64,000 nt of DNA from Actimicrobium sp034313845 (GTDB taxonomy: Bacteria; Pseudomonadota; Gammaproteobacteria; Burkholderiales; Burkholderiaceae_D). The notes beneath the pieces are model-generated. The model was given only the letters and a program-made list of their open reading frames with translations. It searched no databases and was not told the origin of the DNA. The stretch lies in assembly GCF_034313845.1 (NCBI RefSeq), contig NZ_JAVIWN010000003.1. The stretch is one strand, 5' to 3'. How positions within the stretch are numbered: the first letter of the stretch is position 1; each line of letters starts with the position of its first letter. Both the position numbers and the translations under genes were made by a program. Positions 8,255-16,616 of the stretch are shown here, one piece after another.

Positions 8255-10408
8255 CTACACTTTCAGAAATTCTTCCTTCGCGCCCAGCCATCTCGCCAGA
8301 TGCATTTCGACCGTCACCGGATCGTCACGCAGCAGGTCCATCGCCACGGTGCGTGCCTGTTCGACCAGCCATTGGTCGGTCTCCAGATCGGCGAAACGCA
8401 GCATCGCTTGCCCGGATTGCCGCGCACCAAGAAATTCGCCCGGTCCGCGAATCTGCAAGTCGCGTCGGGCGATTTCAAAGCCGTCCGTTGTTTCGCGCAT
8501 TGTGCCAAGACGCTGCTTGGCGACTTGCCCCAGCGGGCTTTGATACAGCAGCAAACACACACTGGCGGCGCTGCCGCGTCCGACCCGGCCGCGCAGCTGG
8601 TGCAGCTGCGACAAGCCAAAACGCTCGGCATGTTCGATCACCATCAGCGAGGCGTTCGGGACGTCGACGCCGACTTCGATGACGGTGGTGGCTACCAGTA
8701 CCTGAATCTCGGCGCGGGTGAAGGCGTCCATCACCGCCTGTTTTTCCTGCGGCTTCAGACGACCGTGGACCAGGCCGACCTGCAAGTCGGGCAGGGCCGC
8801 TGACAAGGTGGCATGGGTGTCGGTGGCGGTCTGCAATTGCAGGGCTTCGGATTCTTCGATCAGCGGACAGACCCAGTACGCCTGGCGGCCTTCGAGCGCG
8901 GCCACGTGCACGCGCTCGATCACCTCGTCGCGCCGGTTCTGGTCGATCACGCGCGTGACGATTGGCGTGCGGCCGGGTGGCAGTTCGTCGATCACCGAGA
9001 CTTCGAGGTCAGCGTAATAAGTCATCGCCAGCGTGCGCGGAATCGGGGTCGCCGACATCATCAGCTGATGCGGCACGATCTGCGTCGGATCGAGCCCGTC
9101 GCTCAGTCCGAGGCCCTTGTTACGCAAGGTCAGGCGCTGGCCAACGCCAAAGCGATGCTGCTCATCAACGATCACCAGCCCGAGCCGGGCGAAGACGACA
9201 TCGTCCTGAATCAACGCATGGGTGCCGATCACCAGTTGCGCGGTGCCGGATTCGATACGCTCTTTGGCAGCGAGCTTGGCCTTTTTTTTCAGGCTGCCGG
9301 TCAGCCAGACGACCTCGATGCCGAGCGGTTCCAGCCAGCCGGCGATCTTGCGGAAATGCTGGTCGGCGAGGATTTCGGTCGGTGCCATCAGTACCGCCTG
9401 GAAGCCGCTGTCAATCGCTTGCGCAGCAGCCAGCGCGGCGACCACGGTCTTGCCGCTGCCGACGTCGCCTTGCAGCAGACGCTGCATCGGAAACGGTGCC
9501 TGCAAGTCGTGGCGAATCTGGTCGAGCACGCGTTGCTGCGCGCCGGTCAGCGCAAACGGCAGCACGCGTTGGAACGCCAGTGACAGCGCGCCGATCACCG
9601 GCAGCGGCGCCGCACCTTTGGCGCGACGCGCGACCTGCGCACGCTTGAGCGACAACTGCTGCGCCAGCAATTCGTCGAACTTCATCCGCACCCAGGCCGG
9701 ATGCGAGCGGTCTTCGAGCGCGCTGTCATCGACTTCCGGCGGCGGGTTGTGCAGCAGGCGCACCGCCGCTTCAAACGGCATCAGGTCGAGCGCTTCAAGC
9801 AACGCTGGCGAGAGCGTGTCGCGCCAGTTGATGCGCGCCATCGCACTCGTGATCGCCTTGCGCAAATAGGTTTGCGGCAAGCCGTCGCCACTAGGATAGA
9901 CCGGCGTCAGCGCGACCGGCAGCGGCGCGCCTTCGAGCACCATCTTGTAGAGCGGATGGACCATCTCCGGTCCGAAAAAACCGTGGCGCAGTTCGCCCCG
10001 TGCGCGCACCCGGTTGCCCTCGGCCATTTGCTTGAGCTGGCTGCCGTAAAAATTCAGAAAGCGCAGCGTCACTTGCCCGGTCTCGTCGGCCAGCGTGACG
10101 ACCAGCTGGCGGCGCGGCTTGTACTGGACTTCACAGGCCGTGATCAAGCCCTCGACCTGCACCGACTGGCCGCCCATGAACGACGCCTCGCGGATCAGCA
10201 CGATACGGGTTTCGTCTTCGTAGCGCATCGGCAAATGCAGCACCAGATCCATGTCGGTGTGCAGGCCCAGTCGCGCCAGTTTGTTCTCGATTTTTTGGGC
10301 GGTGGTGGTGGGCTTGGCGGGCTTTCGCTTCGCGGCGGGCAGTTCAGGCGTCAAGAGAGTCGGCTCAGCGTAAAATGGCGGGTTGATTGCGAGTATGCAA
10401 ATCCGCAA
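8255..10408 (-). CDS. recG: ATP-dependent DNA helicase RecG
   Basis: Branch-migration helicase that reverses stalled forks and processes Holliday junctions. Counting from 10408 there are 717 residues: an N-terminal wedge/OB region (ENKLARLGLHTDMDLVLHLP near 41-60), Walker A GDVGSGKT at 314-321, the DEQH Walker B in VIVDEQHRFG, and C-terminal helicase motifs including QLRGRVGRG. There is no ATG upstream of the wedge domain: candidate starts are TTG at 10408 or TTG at 10354 (699 residues), and neither has a good ribosome binding site. The gene is divergent from queA, with a gap of about 50 bp. Confidence 0.93.
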   Translation of the reverse strand: MRICILAINPPFYAEPTLLTPELPAAKRKPAKPTTTAQKIENKLARLGLHTDMDLVLHLPMRYEDETRIVLIREASFMGGQSVQVEGLITACEVQYKPRRQLVVTLADETGQVTLRFLNFYGSQLKQMAEGNRVRARGELRHGFFGPEMVHPLYKMVLEGAPLPVALTPVYPSGDGLPQTYLRKAITSAMARINWRDTLSPALLEALDLMPFEAAVRLLHNPPPEVDDSALEDRSHPAWVRMKFDELLAQQLSLKRAQVARRAKGAAPLPVIGALSLAFQRVLPFALTGAQQRVLDQIRHDLQAPFPMQRLLQGDVGSGKTVVAALAAAQAIDSGFQAVLMAPTEILADQHFRKIAGWLEPLGIEVVWLTGSLKKKAKLAAKERIESGTAQLVIGTHALIQDDVVFARLGLVIVDEQHRFGVGQRLTLRNKGLGLSDGLDPTQIVPHQLMMSATPIPRTLAMTYYADLEVSVIDELPPGRTPIVTRVIDQNRRDEVIERVHVAALEGRQAYWVCPLIEESEALQLQTATDTHATLSAALPDLQVGLVHGRLKPQEKQAVMDAFTRAEIQVLVATTVIEVGVDVPNASLMVIEHAERFGLSQLHQLRGRVGRGSAASVCLLLYQSPLGQVAKQRLGTMRETTDGFEIARRDLQIRGPGEFLGARQSGQAMLRFADLETDQWLVEQARTVAMDLLRDDPVTVEMHLARWLGAKEEFLKV

Positions 10409-10459
10409 CCTTAGCAGTTCCCGCCCTGATTCGTAACCAGTACACCACCAATCCCACGC

Positions 10460-11485
10460 ATGTATTCACTTTCCGATTTTGATTTTGATTTGCCGCAATC
10501 ATTGATTGCCCAACACCCGCTGGCCCAGCGTAGCGCCTCGCGCTTGTTGCAGCTCGACGGCGACGCACTCGTCGACCGGCAGTTCGCCGAACTCGTCGCG
10601 TTGCTCACTCCTGGTGACTTGCTGGTATTTAACGATACCCGCGTGCTGAAAGCCCGCTTTTTTGGCAACAAGCACAGCGGCGGCAAGGTCGAAGTGCTGG
10701 TCGAGCGCGTGCTCGATGCGCGCACCGTGCACGCGCAGATCCGCTCGTCGAAGTCGCCGGTGGCCGGCAGCATCGTGCGCCTCGCGGACGCGTTTGACGT
10801 GACCGTGGGTGCCCGCGCCGGCGAGTTTTTCACGCTGACCTTTCCGTCGGATGTGTTCGAGCTGATCGAGACCCACGGCCGCTTGCCGCTGCCGCCCTAC
10901 ATCGACCATGCTGCCGATGCCTTCGATGAAACCCGCTACCAGACCGTCTACGCGCGCACGCCGGGTGCGGTGGCGGCACCCACGGCCGGGCTGCATTTCG
11001 ATCAGGCGCTGCTCGACAAGCTGACCGAACACGGCATCCATTTTGCCTTCGTCACGCTGCACGTCGGTGCCGGCACGTTCCAGCCGGTGCGTACCGAGGT
11101 GCTGGCCGAACATGCGATGCACAGCGAGTGGTACACGCTGCCAGCGGCGACCGTCGATGCGGTGCGGGCAACCCGTGCGGCCGGTCGCGACGTGGTCGCC
11201 GTTGGCACCACCAGTCTGCGTGCACTGGAGTCGGCCTCGCAAACGGGCGAACTGGTCGCCGGCAGTGCCGACACCCGCCTGTTCATCACGCCCGGTTACC
11301 GCTTCAAGACCGTGACGCGCCTGATCACCAATTTCCATTTACCCAAGTCGACCCTGCTGATGCTGGTTTCTGCCTTCGCCGGTTACGCCGCGATTCGCGC
11401 CGCGTATGCCCATGCGATTGCGCAGCAGTACCGCTTCTTCAGCTACGGCGACGCGATGTTCCTTACCTGTATCGATCATGATTGA
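10460..11485 (+). CDS. queA: tRNA preQ1(34) S-adenosylmethionine ribosyltransferase-isomerase QueA
   Basis: Converts preQ1-modified tRNA to epoxyqueuosine tRNA using the ribosyl group of SAM. The 341 residues span the whole family, from the N-terminal SDFDFDLPQSLIAQHP through VFNDTRVLKAR and PTAGLHFD to the C-terminal NFHLPKSTLLMLV. It overlaps tgt by 8 bp, so the two queuosine genes are coupled and act in sequence: Tgt inserts preQ1 and QueA modifies it. Confidence 0.97.
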   Translation: MYSLSDFDFDLPQSLIAQHPLAQRSASRLLQLDGDALVDRQFAELVALLTPGDLLVFNDTRVLKARFFGNKHSGGKVEVLVERVLDARTVHAQIRSSKSPVAGSIVRLADAFDVTVGARAGEFFTLTFPSDVFELIETHGRLPLPPYIDHAADAFDETRYQTVYARTPGAVAAPTAGLHFDQALLDKLTEHGIHFAFVTLHVGAGTFQPVRTEVLAEHAMHSEWYTLPAATVDAVRATRAAGRDVVAVGTTSLRALESASQTGELVAGSADTRLFITPGYRFKTVTRLITNFHLPKSTLLMLVSAFAGYAAIRAAYAHAIAQQYRFFSYGDAMFLTCIDHD

Positions 11486-12605
11486 TTTCAAACTTTTAAA
11501 AACCGACGGCCATGCACGACGCGGCCGCATCACCCTCAACCATGGCGTGATCGAGACACCGATCTTCATGCCGGTCGGGACCTATGGTTCGGTCAAGGCG
11601 ATGTCGCCGCTCGAACTGCTGGAGATCAATGCCCAGGTTGTGCTCGGCAACACCTTCCACTTGTGGCTGCGGCCCGGCATCGAGGTCATCGCCAAGTTTG
11701 GCGGGCTGCATAAATTCATGGGCTGGGACAAACCGATCCTGACGGATTCGGGTGGTTTTCAGGTGTTTTCGCTGGGCGCGATGCGCAAGATCAGCGAAGA
11801 GGGCGTGAAGTTTTCATCGCCGATCAATGGCGACAAACTGTTCCTGTCGCCGGAAATCTCGATGCAGATCCAGCGCGCCTTGAACTCCGATATCGTCATG
11901 CAGTTCGATGAATGCACGCCCTACGAAATCGATGGCCGTCCGGCCACGGATGCCGAAGCGGCTGCCTCGATGCGGATGTCATTGCGCTGGGCCAAGCGCT
12001 CGCACAACGAATTCGTGGAGGGCGAAAACCCGAATGCCTTGTTCGGGATTGTGCAGGGTGGCATGTTCGAGCACCTGCGCGACGAGTCGCTGGCCGGCTT
12101 GAATGAGATCGATTTTGGCGGCATCGCCATCGGTGGCCTGTCGGTCGGCGAGCCGAAAGAAGACATGATGCGGGTGCTGGCCCATGTTGGTCCGAAGCTC
12201 CCCGCCAACAAGCCGCATTACCTGATGGGCGTCGGTACGCCGGAAGATCTGGTCGCCGGTGTGGCCAACGGTATCGACATGTTCGATTGCGTGATGCCGA
12301 CCCGCAATGCGCGCAATGGCTGGCTGTTCACGCGTTTCGGCGACATCAAGATCCGCAACGCCAAGCACAAGGACGATACCCGTCCGCTCGACGAGACCTG
12401 CAGCTGCTACGCCTGCCGCAATTTTTCGCGGGCTTACCTGCATCACCTGCAACGGACTGGCGAAATCCTCGGTGCGCGGATGAATACCGTGCATAACCTG
12501 CACTATTACCTGCAACTGATGCAGGACATGCGCGATGCGATCGACGCGGGCACGTTCGCTTCTTTCGTTGCGCTATTTCACGCAGAGCGCGCACGCGGCA
12601 GTTGA
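11478..12605 (+). CDS. tgt: tRNA-guanine transglycosylase
   Basis: Exchanges guanine 34 for preQ1 in GU(N) tRNAs. The ATG at 11478 gives 375 residues, the standard bacterial length; an in-frame extension to 11406 lies inside queA. The active-site aspartate is Asp90 in LTDSGGFQVFSLG, and the nucleophile region is FDCVMPTRNARNG. The structural zinc ligands are CSCYACRNF plus the histidine of the YLHHL segment. It precedes the yajC-secD-secF genes, the usual order. Confidence 0.97.
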   Translation: MIDFKLLKTDGHARRGRITLNHGVIETPIFMPVGTYGSVKAMSPLELLEINAQVVLGNTFHLWLRPGIEVIAKFGGLHKFMGWDKPILTDSGGFQVFSLGAMRKISEEGVKFSSPINGDKLFLSPEISMQIQRALNSDIVMQFDECTPYEIDGRPATDAEAAASMRMSLRWAKRSHNEFVEGENPNALFGIVQGGMFEHLRDESLAGLNEIDFGGIAIGGLSVGEPKEDMMRVLAHVGPKLPANKPHYLMGVGTPEDLVAGVANGIDMFDCVMPTRNARNGWLFTRFGDIKIRNAKHKDDTRPLDETCSCYACRNFSRAYLHHLQRTGEILGARMNTVHNLHYYLQLMQDMRDAIDAGTFASFVALFHAERARGS

Positions 12606-12629
12606 AGCGGGCAAAGCCGATGCTAGAAT
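12602..12629 (+). promoter_or_regulatory. Probable sigma70 promoter for yajC-secD-secF
   Basis: TTGAAG at 12602-12607 and TAGAAT at 12624-12629 are separated by 16 bp. The -35 overlaps the tgt stop codon. This could give the sec genes transcription independent of queA-tgt. Confidence 0.5.
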
Positions 12630-12662
12630 GCCGTTCAATTTACGAAACCTTTGGAGACCACC

Positions 12663-13004
12663 TTGTTCATTACCAACGCTTACGCGCAAAGCCCTCTGGA
12701 TGGCCTCGGCCTGAGCAGCAACATGAGCAGCAACCTGACCAGTTTCTTGCCTATCATCCTGATGTTCGTCGTGCTGTATTTCCTGATGATTCGTCCGCAA
12801 ATGAAGCGTCAGAAAGAACAGAAATCAATGATGGATGCGCTGGCCAAGGGCGATGAAGTCGTCACCTCCGGCGGGATCCTCGGCAAAGTGACCAAGGTCA
12901 CCGACGCCTACCTGACCCTCGAGATCGCCGACGGCACCGAAGTACTGGTGCAAAAAGGCGCGGTCTCGACGCTGCTGCCAAAGGGCACGATCAAGTCGCT
13001 GTAA
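12663..13004 (+). CDS. yajC: Preprotein translocase accessory subunit YajC
   Basis: Small single-span inner-membrane protein that associates with SecDF. I choose the TTG at 12663, which has GGAG 6 bp upstream (12653-12656); this gives 113 residues beginning FITNAYAQ. A TTG at 12651 would place the start inside the Shine-Dalgarno. The hydrophobic segment FLPIILMFVVLYFLMI is followed by the basic RPQMKRQKEQK and the conserved GDEVVTSGGILGKV. Confidence 0.94.
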   Translation: MFITNAYAQSPLDGLGLSSNMSSNLTSFLPIILMFVVLYFLMIRPQMKRQKEQKSMMDALAKGDEVVTSGGILGKVTKVTDAYLTLEIADGTEVLVQKGAVSTLLPKGTIKSL

Positions 13005-13098
13005 GTCTTTCGATGACGATGCCTGCGATGGCATCGTCATCGCACCGACCTGTTTCGGCGCCTGCCGCTTATCACCGAACGCATTCGAACGCCTAATC

Positions 13099-14973
13099 AT
13101 GAATCGCTATCCTCTCTGGAAATACCTGATCATCGGTGTCGCGCTGATCTTCGGCGTCATCTACACCGTGCCGAACTTCTTTGGCGAATCCCCTGCCGTA
13201 CAGATCAGCAGTGGCAAGGCCACCTTCAAGCTGGAAGCCGGCGCACTCGCGCGCGTACAGGACATCCTGGAAAAAGGTGGCTTGCCATCGACCGGCCTGT
13301 ACTACGAAGTCACTGGCACGCAAGGCTCGGTCCGGGCCCGCTTTACCGATCCCGATACCCAGTTCAAGGCCAAGGCCCTGCTGGAAAAAGAACTCAATGC
13401 CGATCCAACGGACCCGACCTATCTGGTTGCGTTCAACTTGCTGCACAACACCCCGCAATGGCTGCAAAGCCTGCATGCCTTCCCGATGTACCTGGGACTG
13501 GACTTGCGTGGCGGTGTGCATTTTCTGTTGCAGGTCGATACCCGTGCCGTCCTCGCCAAGCGCCTGCAGGGATTGCAGAGCGGCGTGCGGACCGAGTTAC
13601 GTGACAAAAATATCCGCCACTCCGGTATTAGCCGCAACGGCAATGCAATCGAAGTGGCGTACCGTGATGCCGCATCGCGTGATGCATCGAAGGAAATCCT
13701 CGCATCGCAAATGCCGGACATCCTGCTCACCGATGGCACCGACGCCGCCAATCCGAAGCTGATCATCACGCTCAAGGAAGCGGCGCTGAAAACCGCGCAG
13801 GATGATGCCGTCAACCAGAACATCGCCACCCTCGGTCGGCGCGTCAATGAACTCGGTGTGGCTGAGCCGATCATCCAGCGTCAGGGTGCGGACCGCATCG
13901 TCGTGCAGTTGCCGGGTGTGCAGGACGTCAGTCGTGCCAAGGACATCATCGGTCGTCAGGCTACGCTCGAAGTGCGCATGGTCGATGAAACCGTCTCGCG
14001 CGGCACCGAAGAAACCGCTGCCATCCCGTTTAATTCCGAACTGTTCAAGGTCGGCAAAGGCGTACCGGTCGTGCTGTACAAGGAGCCCATCATCACCGGC
14101 GACTACATCGCCAGCGCCAGCGCCAGTTTTGACCAGAACCAGCAACCTGCCGTCGGCATCGACCTCAATGGCGATGGCGGTCGCAAGATGCGCGACGCCA
14201 CCCGTGGCAAGGTCGGCAAATCGATGGCTATCGTGCTGTTTGAAAAAGGCCGGGGCGAAGTCCTGACCGTGGCGACGATTCGTGACGAACTCGGCTCGCG
14301 TTTCCAGATCAGCGGCATGGGCTCACCTGAAGCGGCTGGCGATCTGTCATTGCTGTTGCGTGCCGGCTCGCTGGCCGCGCCGATGGACTTCGTCGAAGAA
14401 CGCACGATCGGTCCGCAACTGGGTGCCGAGAATATCGCCAAAGGTTTCAATTCGACCAAATACGGTTTCGCTGCGATTGCCGTGTTCATGGTGATCTACT
14501 ACATGCTGTTCGGTGTGTTCAGCGTGGTCGCGCTGTCGGTCAACCTGTTGCTGCTGGTGGCGCTGCTGTCGACACTGCAAGCGACACTGACCCTGCCGGG
14601 GATTGCTGCTATCGCATTGACACTTGGTATGGCGATCGATGCCAACGTGCTGATCAATGAACGTATTCGCGAAGAACTGCGTAACGGAAATTCTCCACAA
14701 GCGGCGATTTCGATCGGCTTCGATCGCGCCTGGGCCACCATTATTGACTCGAACGTGACGACGATGATTGCCGGTCTGGCTTTGCTGATCTTTGGTTCCG
14801 GGCCGATCCGCGGATTTGCTGTGGTCCATTGTCTCGGTATCCTGACCTCGATCTTTTCTTCCGTGTTTGTCTCGCGTGGCCTTGCCAACCTCTGGTACGG
14901 CCGTCAGAAAAAACTCACCAGCCTGTCGATCGGTACGATCTGGAAGCCGGAACCAGCAAAGAAGGAACTGTAA
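13099..14973 (+). CDS. secD: Protein translocase subunit SecD
   Basis: RND-type membrane subunit (624 residues) that uses the proton gradient to pull secreted proteins through SecYEG. An N-terminal TM segment is followed by the large periplasmic P1 region containing LGLDLRGGVHFLLQVD, then five C-terminal TM segments with the SecD motif TLGMAIDANVLINERIREE. The 1-bp overlap of its TAA with the secF ATG indicates coupling. Confidence 0.97.
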   Translation: MNRYPLWKYLIIGVALIFGVIYTVPNFFGESPAVQISSGKATFKLEAGALARVQDILEKGGLPSTGLYYEVTGTQGSVRARFTDPDTQFKAKALLEKELNADPTDPTYLVAFNLLHNTPQWLQSLHAFPMYLGLDLRGGVHFLLQVDTRAVLAKRLQGLQSGVRTELRDKNIRHSGISRNGNAIEVAYRDAASRDASKEILASQMPDILLTDGTDAANPKLIITLKEAALKTAQDDAVNQNIATLGRRVNELGVAEPIIQRQGADRIVVQLPGVQDVSRAKDIIGRQATLEVRMVDETVSRGTEETAAIPFNSELFKVGKGVPVVLYKEPIITGDYIASASASFDQNQQPAVGIDLNGDGGRKMRDATRGKVGKSMAIVLFEKGRGEVLTVATIRDELGSRFQISGMGSPEAAGDLSLLLRAGSLAAPMDFVEERTIGPQLGAENIAKGFNSTKYGFAAIAVFMVIYYMLFGVFSVVALSVNLLLLVALLSTLQATLTLPGIAAIALTLGMAIDANVLINERIREELRNGNSPQAAISIGFDRAWATIIDSNVTTMIAGLALLIFGSGPIRGFAVVHCLGILTSIFSSVFVSRGLANLWYGRQKKLTSLSIGTIWKPEPAKKEL

Positions 14974-15911
14974 TGGAATTATTTCGCATCAAAAAAACCA
15001 TACCGTTCATGCGGCATGCGTTGGTCTTCAACGCGATCTCGGCAGTCACCTTCGTGCTGGCCGTGTTCTTCCTGTTCTATAACGGTCTGCATTTTTCGAT
15101 CGAATTCAAGGGCGGTACGCTCATTGAAGTGAGCTACAAGAGCCCGGCCGATATCGAACAGGTGCGCAAGACCGTCGAGGGACTCGGTTATGCCGATAAC
15201 CAGGTACAGAGTTTCGGCAGGGCCGAAGACGTGATGATTCGCTTGCCGTCGCAACCGGGTGTCAATACCGCCCAGCAAAGTGGCAAGGTGCTCGACGCGC
15301 TCAAACTGCGCAATGCCGATGTCGAACTTCGTCGTGTCGAATACGTCGGCCCGCAGGTCGGTGCGGAACTGGCGCAAAACGGTTTGACGGCGCTGGCGAT
15401 GGTGATTGTCGGGATCATGATTTACCTGGCGATCCGCTTCGAATGGAAATACGCCGTCTCGGCCATTATCGCCAACCTGCATGACGTCATCATCATCCTG
15501 GGCTTCTTCGCATTCTTCCAGTGGGAGTTTTCGTTGACGGTGCTGGCCGCAGTGCTGGCGGTGCTGGGCTACTCGGTCAATGAATCGGTGGTGGTGTTCG
15601 ACCGTATCCGCGAAAACTTCCGCATCCAGCGCAAGACCACGGTGGTCGAAGTGATCGACAGCGCGATCACCAGCACGATTTCGCGCACCGTCATCACGCA
15701 CGGCTCGACGCAGATGATGGTGCTGGCCATGCTGTTGTTTGGTGGCCCGTCGCTGCATTATTTTGCGGTGGCGTTGACGATTGGTATTTGCTTCGGTATC
15801 TATTCGTCGGTATTCGTGGCTGCTGCGGTGGCAATGTGGCTTGGCGTGAAACGTGAAGACCTGATCAAGCCGATCAAGGAAAAAGATGAGACGGATGGTG
15901 CGGTGGTGTAA
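14973..15911 (+). CDS. secF: Protein translocase subunit SecF
   Basis: Partner of SecD, 312 residues from the ATG at 14973 that overlaps the secD stop. An N-terminal TM helix is followed by the SecF signature FSIEFKGGTLIEV in the periplasmic loop, then five TM helices with GYSVNESVVVFDRIRENFR. A strong terminator follows 23 bp after the stop codon and ends the tgt-yajC-secDF series. Confidence 0.97.
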   Translation: MELFRIKKTIPFMRHALVFNAISAVTFVLAVFFLFYNGLHFSIEFKGGTLIEVSYKSPADIEQVRKTVEGLGYADNQVQSFGRAEDVMIRLPSQPGVNTAQQSGKVLDALKLRNADVELRRVEYVGPQVGAELAQNGLTALAMVIVGIMIYLAIRFEWKYAVSAIIANLHDVIIILGFFAFFQWEFSLTVLAAVLAVLGYSVNESVVVFDRIRENFRIQRKTTVVEVIDSAITSTISRTVITHGSTQMMVLAMLLFGGPSLHYFAVALTIGICFGIYSSVFVAAAVAMWLGVKREDLIKPIKEKDETDGAVV

Positions 15912-15933
15912 GTCGCTGTGGTGCTGATGCCGT

Positions 15934-15973
15934 AAAAAAGCCTTCCGGACAGTGGTGTCCGGAAGGCTTTTTT
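15934..15973. terminator. Intrinsic terminator after secF
   Basis: AAAAAAGCCTTCCGGAC pairs with GTCCGGAAGGCTTTTTT around a short loop. The symmetric A and T tracts mean it could act in both directions. Confidence 0.92.
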
Positions 15974-16008
15974 GTTGGAACAGCTGGCGTAATGTGCAGT
16001 GCGGCCTT

Positions 16009-16039
16009 GGTGCAATGCCCTTCGGTTATTGCACCCTAC
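16009..16039 (-). repeat. Short palindromic repeat, copy B4
   Basis: Reverse-orientation copy reading GGTGCAATGCCC...ATTGCACCCTAC on the plus strand, 36 bp after the secF terminator. Confidence 0.8.
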
Positions 16040-16085
16040 GCAAAAAATCGTCGACGGGGCGCGATGGCCTGGTGGGGTGCCGCCC

Positions 16086-16116
16086 GTACGGTGCAATAAC
16101 CGAAGGGCATTGCACC
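16086..16116 (+). repeat. Short palindromic repeat, copy B5
   Basis: GTACGGTGCAATAACCGAAGGGCATTGCACC; one base (GTACGG for GTAGGG) differs from the other copies. It opens the second composite module, 40 bp before long repeat R2. Confidence 0.8.
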
Positions 16117-16155
16117 GAATGCACCGACTGCGGTAGCTAATTCTGTATGCGCTTC

Positions 16156-16380
16156 GTCATGACCTAGCCGGGGGCGGCCCGGCAGCCGGTCACTTCTTTT
16201 TGCTTCGCCAAAAAGAAGTAACCAAGAAAAAGGCGACCGCGAAGCGGCTGCCCTGCGGGTTCCCAAAAGCCGGAGCCAGTCAGGGGGAAGGCCGCAAACT
16301 CGCTTCGCTCAGACATGCGTCCTTCTTATCCCCTGCCTGACTCCGACTTTTGGCAGCTGCTTCAATGCGGGACAGATCAA
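16156..16380 (+). repeat. Long intergenic repeat R2 (~225 bp)
   Basis: Near-identical to R1 (7824-8052) and R3 (57448-57682), in the same orientation. It contains the CTTCTTTTTG / CAAAAAGAAG hairpin and ends next to a hexanucleotide array, as the other two copies do. Confidence 0.87.
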
Positions 16381-16398
16381 AGTCAACAGCAACAACAA

Positions 16399-16506
16399 CA
16401 TCAACATCAACATCAACATCAACATCAACATCAACATCAACATCAACATCAACATCAACATCAACATCAACATCAACATCAACATCAACATCAACATCAA
16501 CATCAA
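16399..16506 (+). repeat. Hexanucleotide microsatellite, 18 perfect CATCAA units
   Basis: 108 bp of uninterrupted CATCAA, preceded by a few CAA triplets. Translated it reads as His-Gln, Ser-Thr or (minus strand) Met-Leu dipeptides depending on frame. None of these frames has a plausible start context or homologous flanks, so I treat it as non-coding. Confidence 0.95.
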
Positions 16507-16531
16507 CCCCTACTACTACTACCGCTCAATC

Positions 16532-16562
16532 GTAGGGTGCAATAACCGAAGGGCATTGCACC
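16532..16562 (+). repeat. Short palindromic repeat, copy B6
   Basis: Standard GTAGGGTGCAATAACCGAAG-type copy, 25 bp after the microsatellite. It closes the second composite module 54 bp from the purB stop codon. Confidence 0.8.
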
Positions 16563-16616
16563 AGCCGACGTCATCGACGTCATCGACGCCACGACGTCCG
16601 GGCGACCTCCCGCCCG

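Larger units (their letters stand above)
15912..16616. other. Gene-free 0.7-kb gap: terminator plus composite repeat module
   Basis: No credible gene lies between secF and purB. In order it holds the secF terminator, short palindromes B4 and B5, long repeat R2, an 18-unit CATCAA microsatellite and palindrome B6. Open frames of 60-76 codons here translate the repeats only. Confidence 0.8.

Noticed and set aside
16036..16266. Minus-strand open frame over palindromes B5 and long repeat R2 (peptide with SRSPFSWLLLFGEAKR)
   Set aside because: The same peptide appears at R1 (7587-7934) and R3 (57349-57570) because the DNA is repeated; reading frames run across palindromes, no RBS is seen and the flanks differ. 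It is repeat-encoded, not a gene family.
16315..16545. Plus-strand frame encoding a His-Gln run, and the opposite-strand Met-Leu run, over the CATCAA array
   Set aside because: Any hexamer array gives open frames on both strands. There is no initiation signal or conserved flanking protein.
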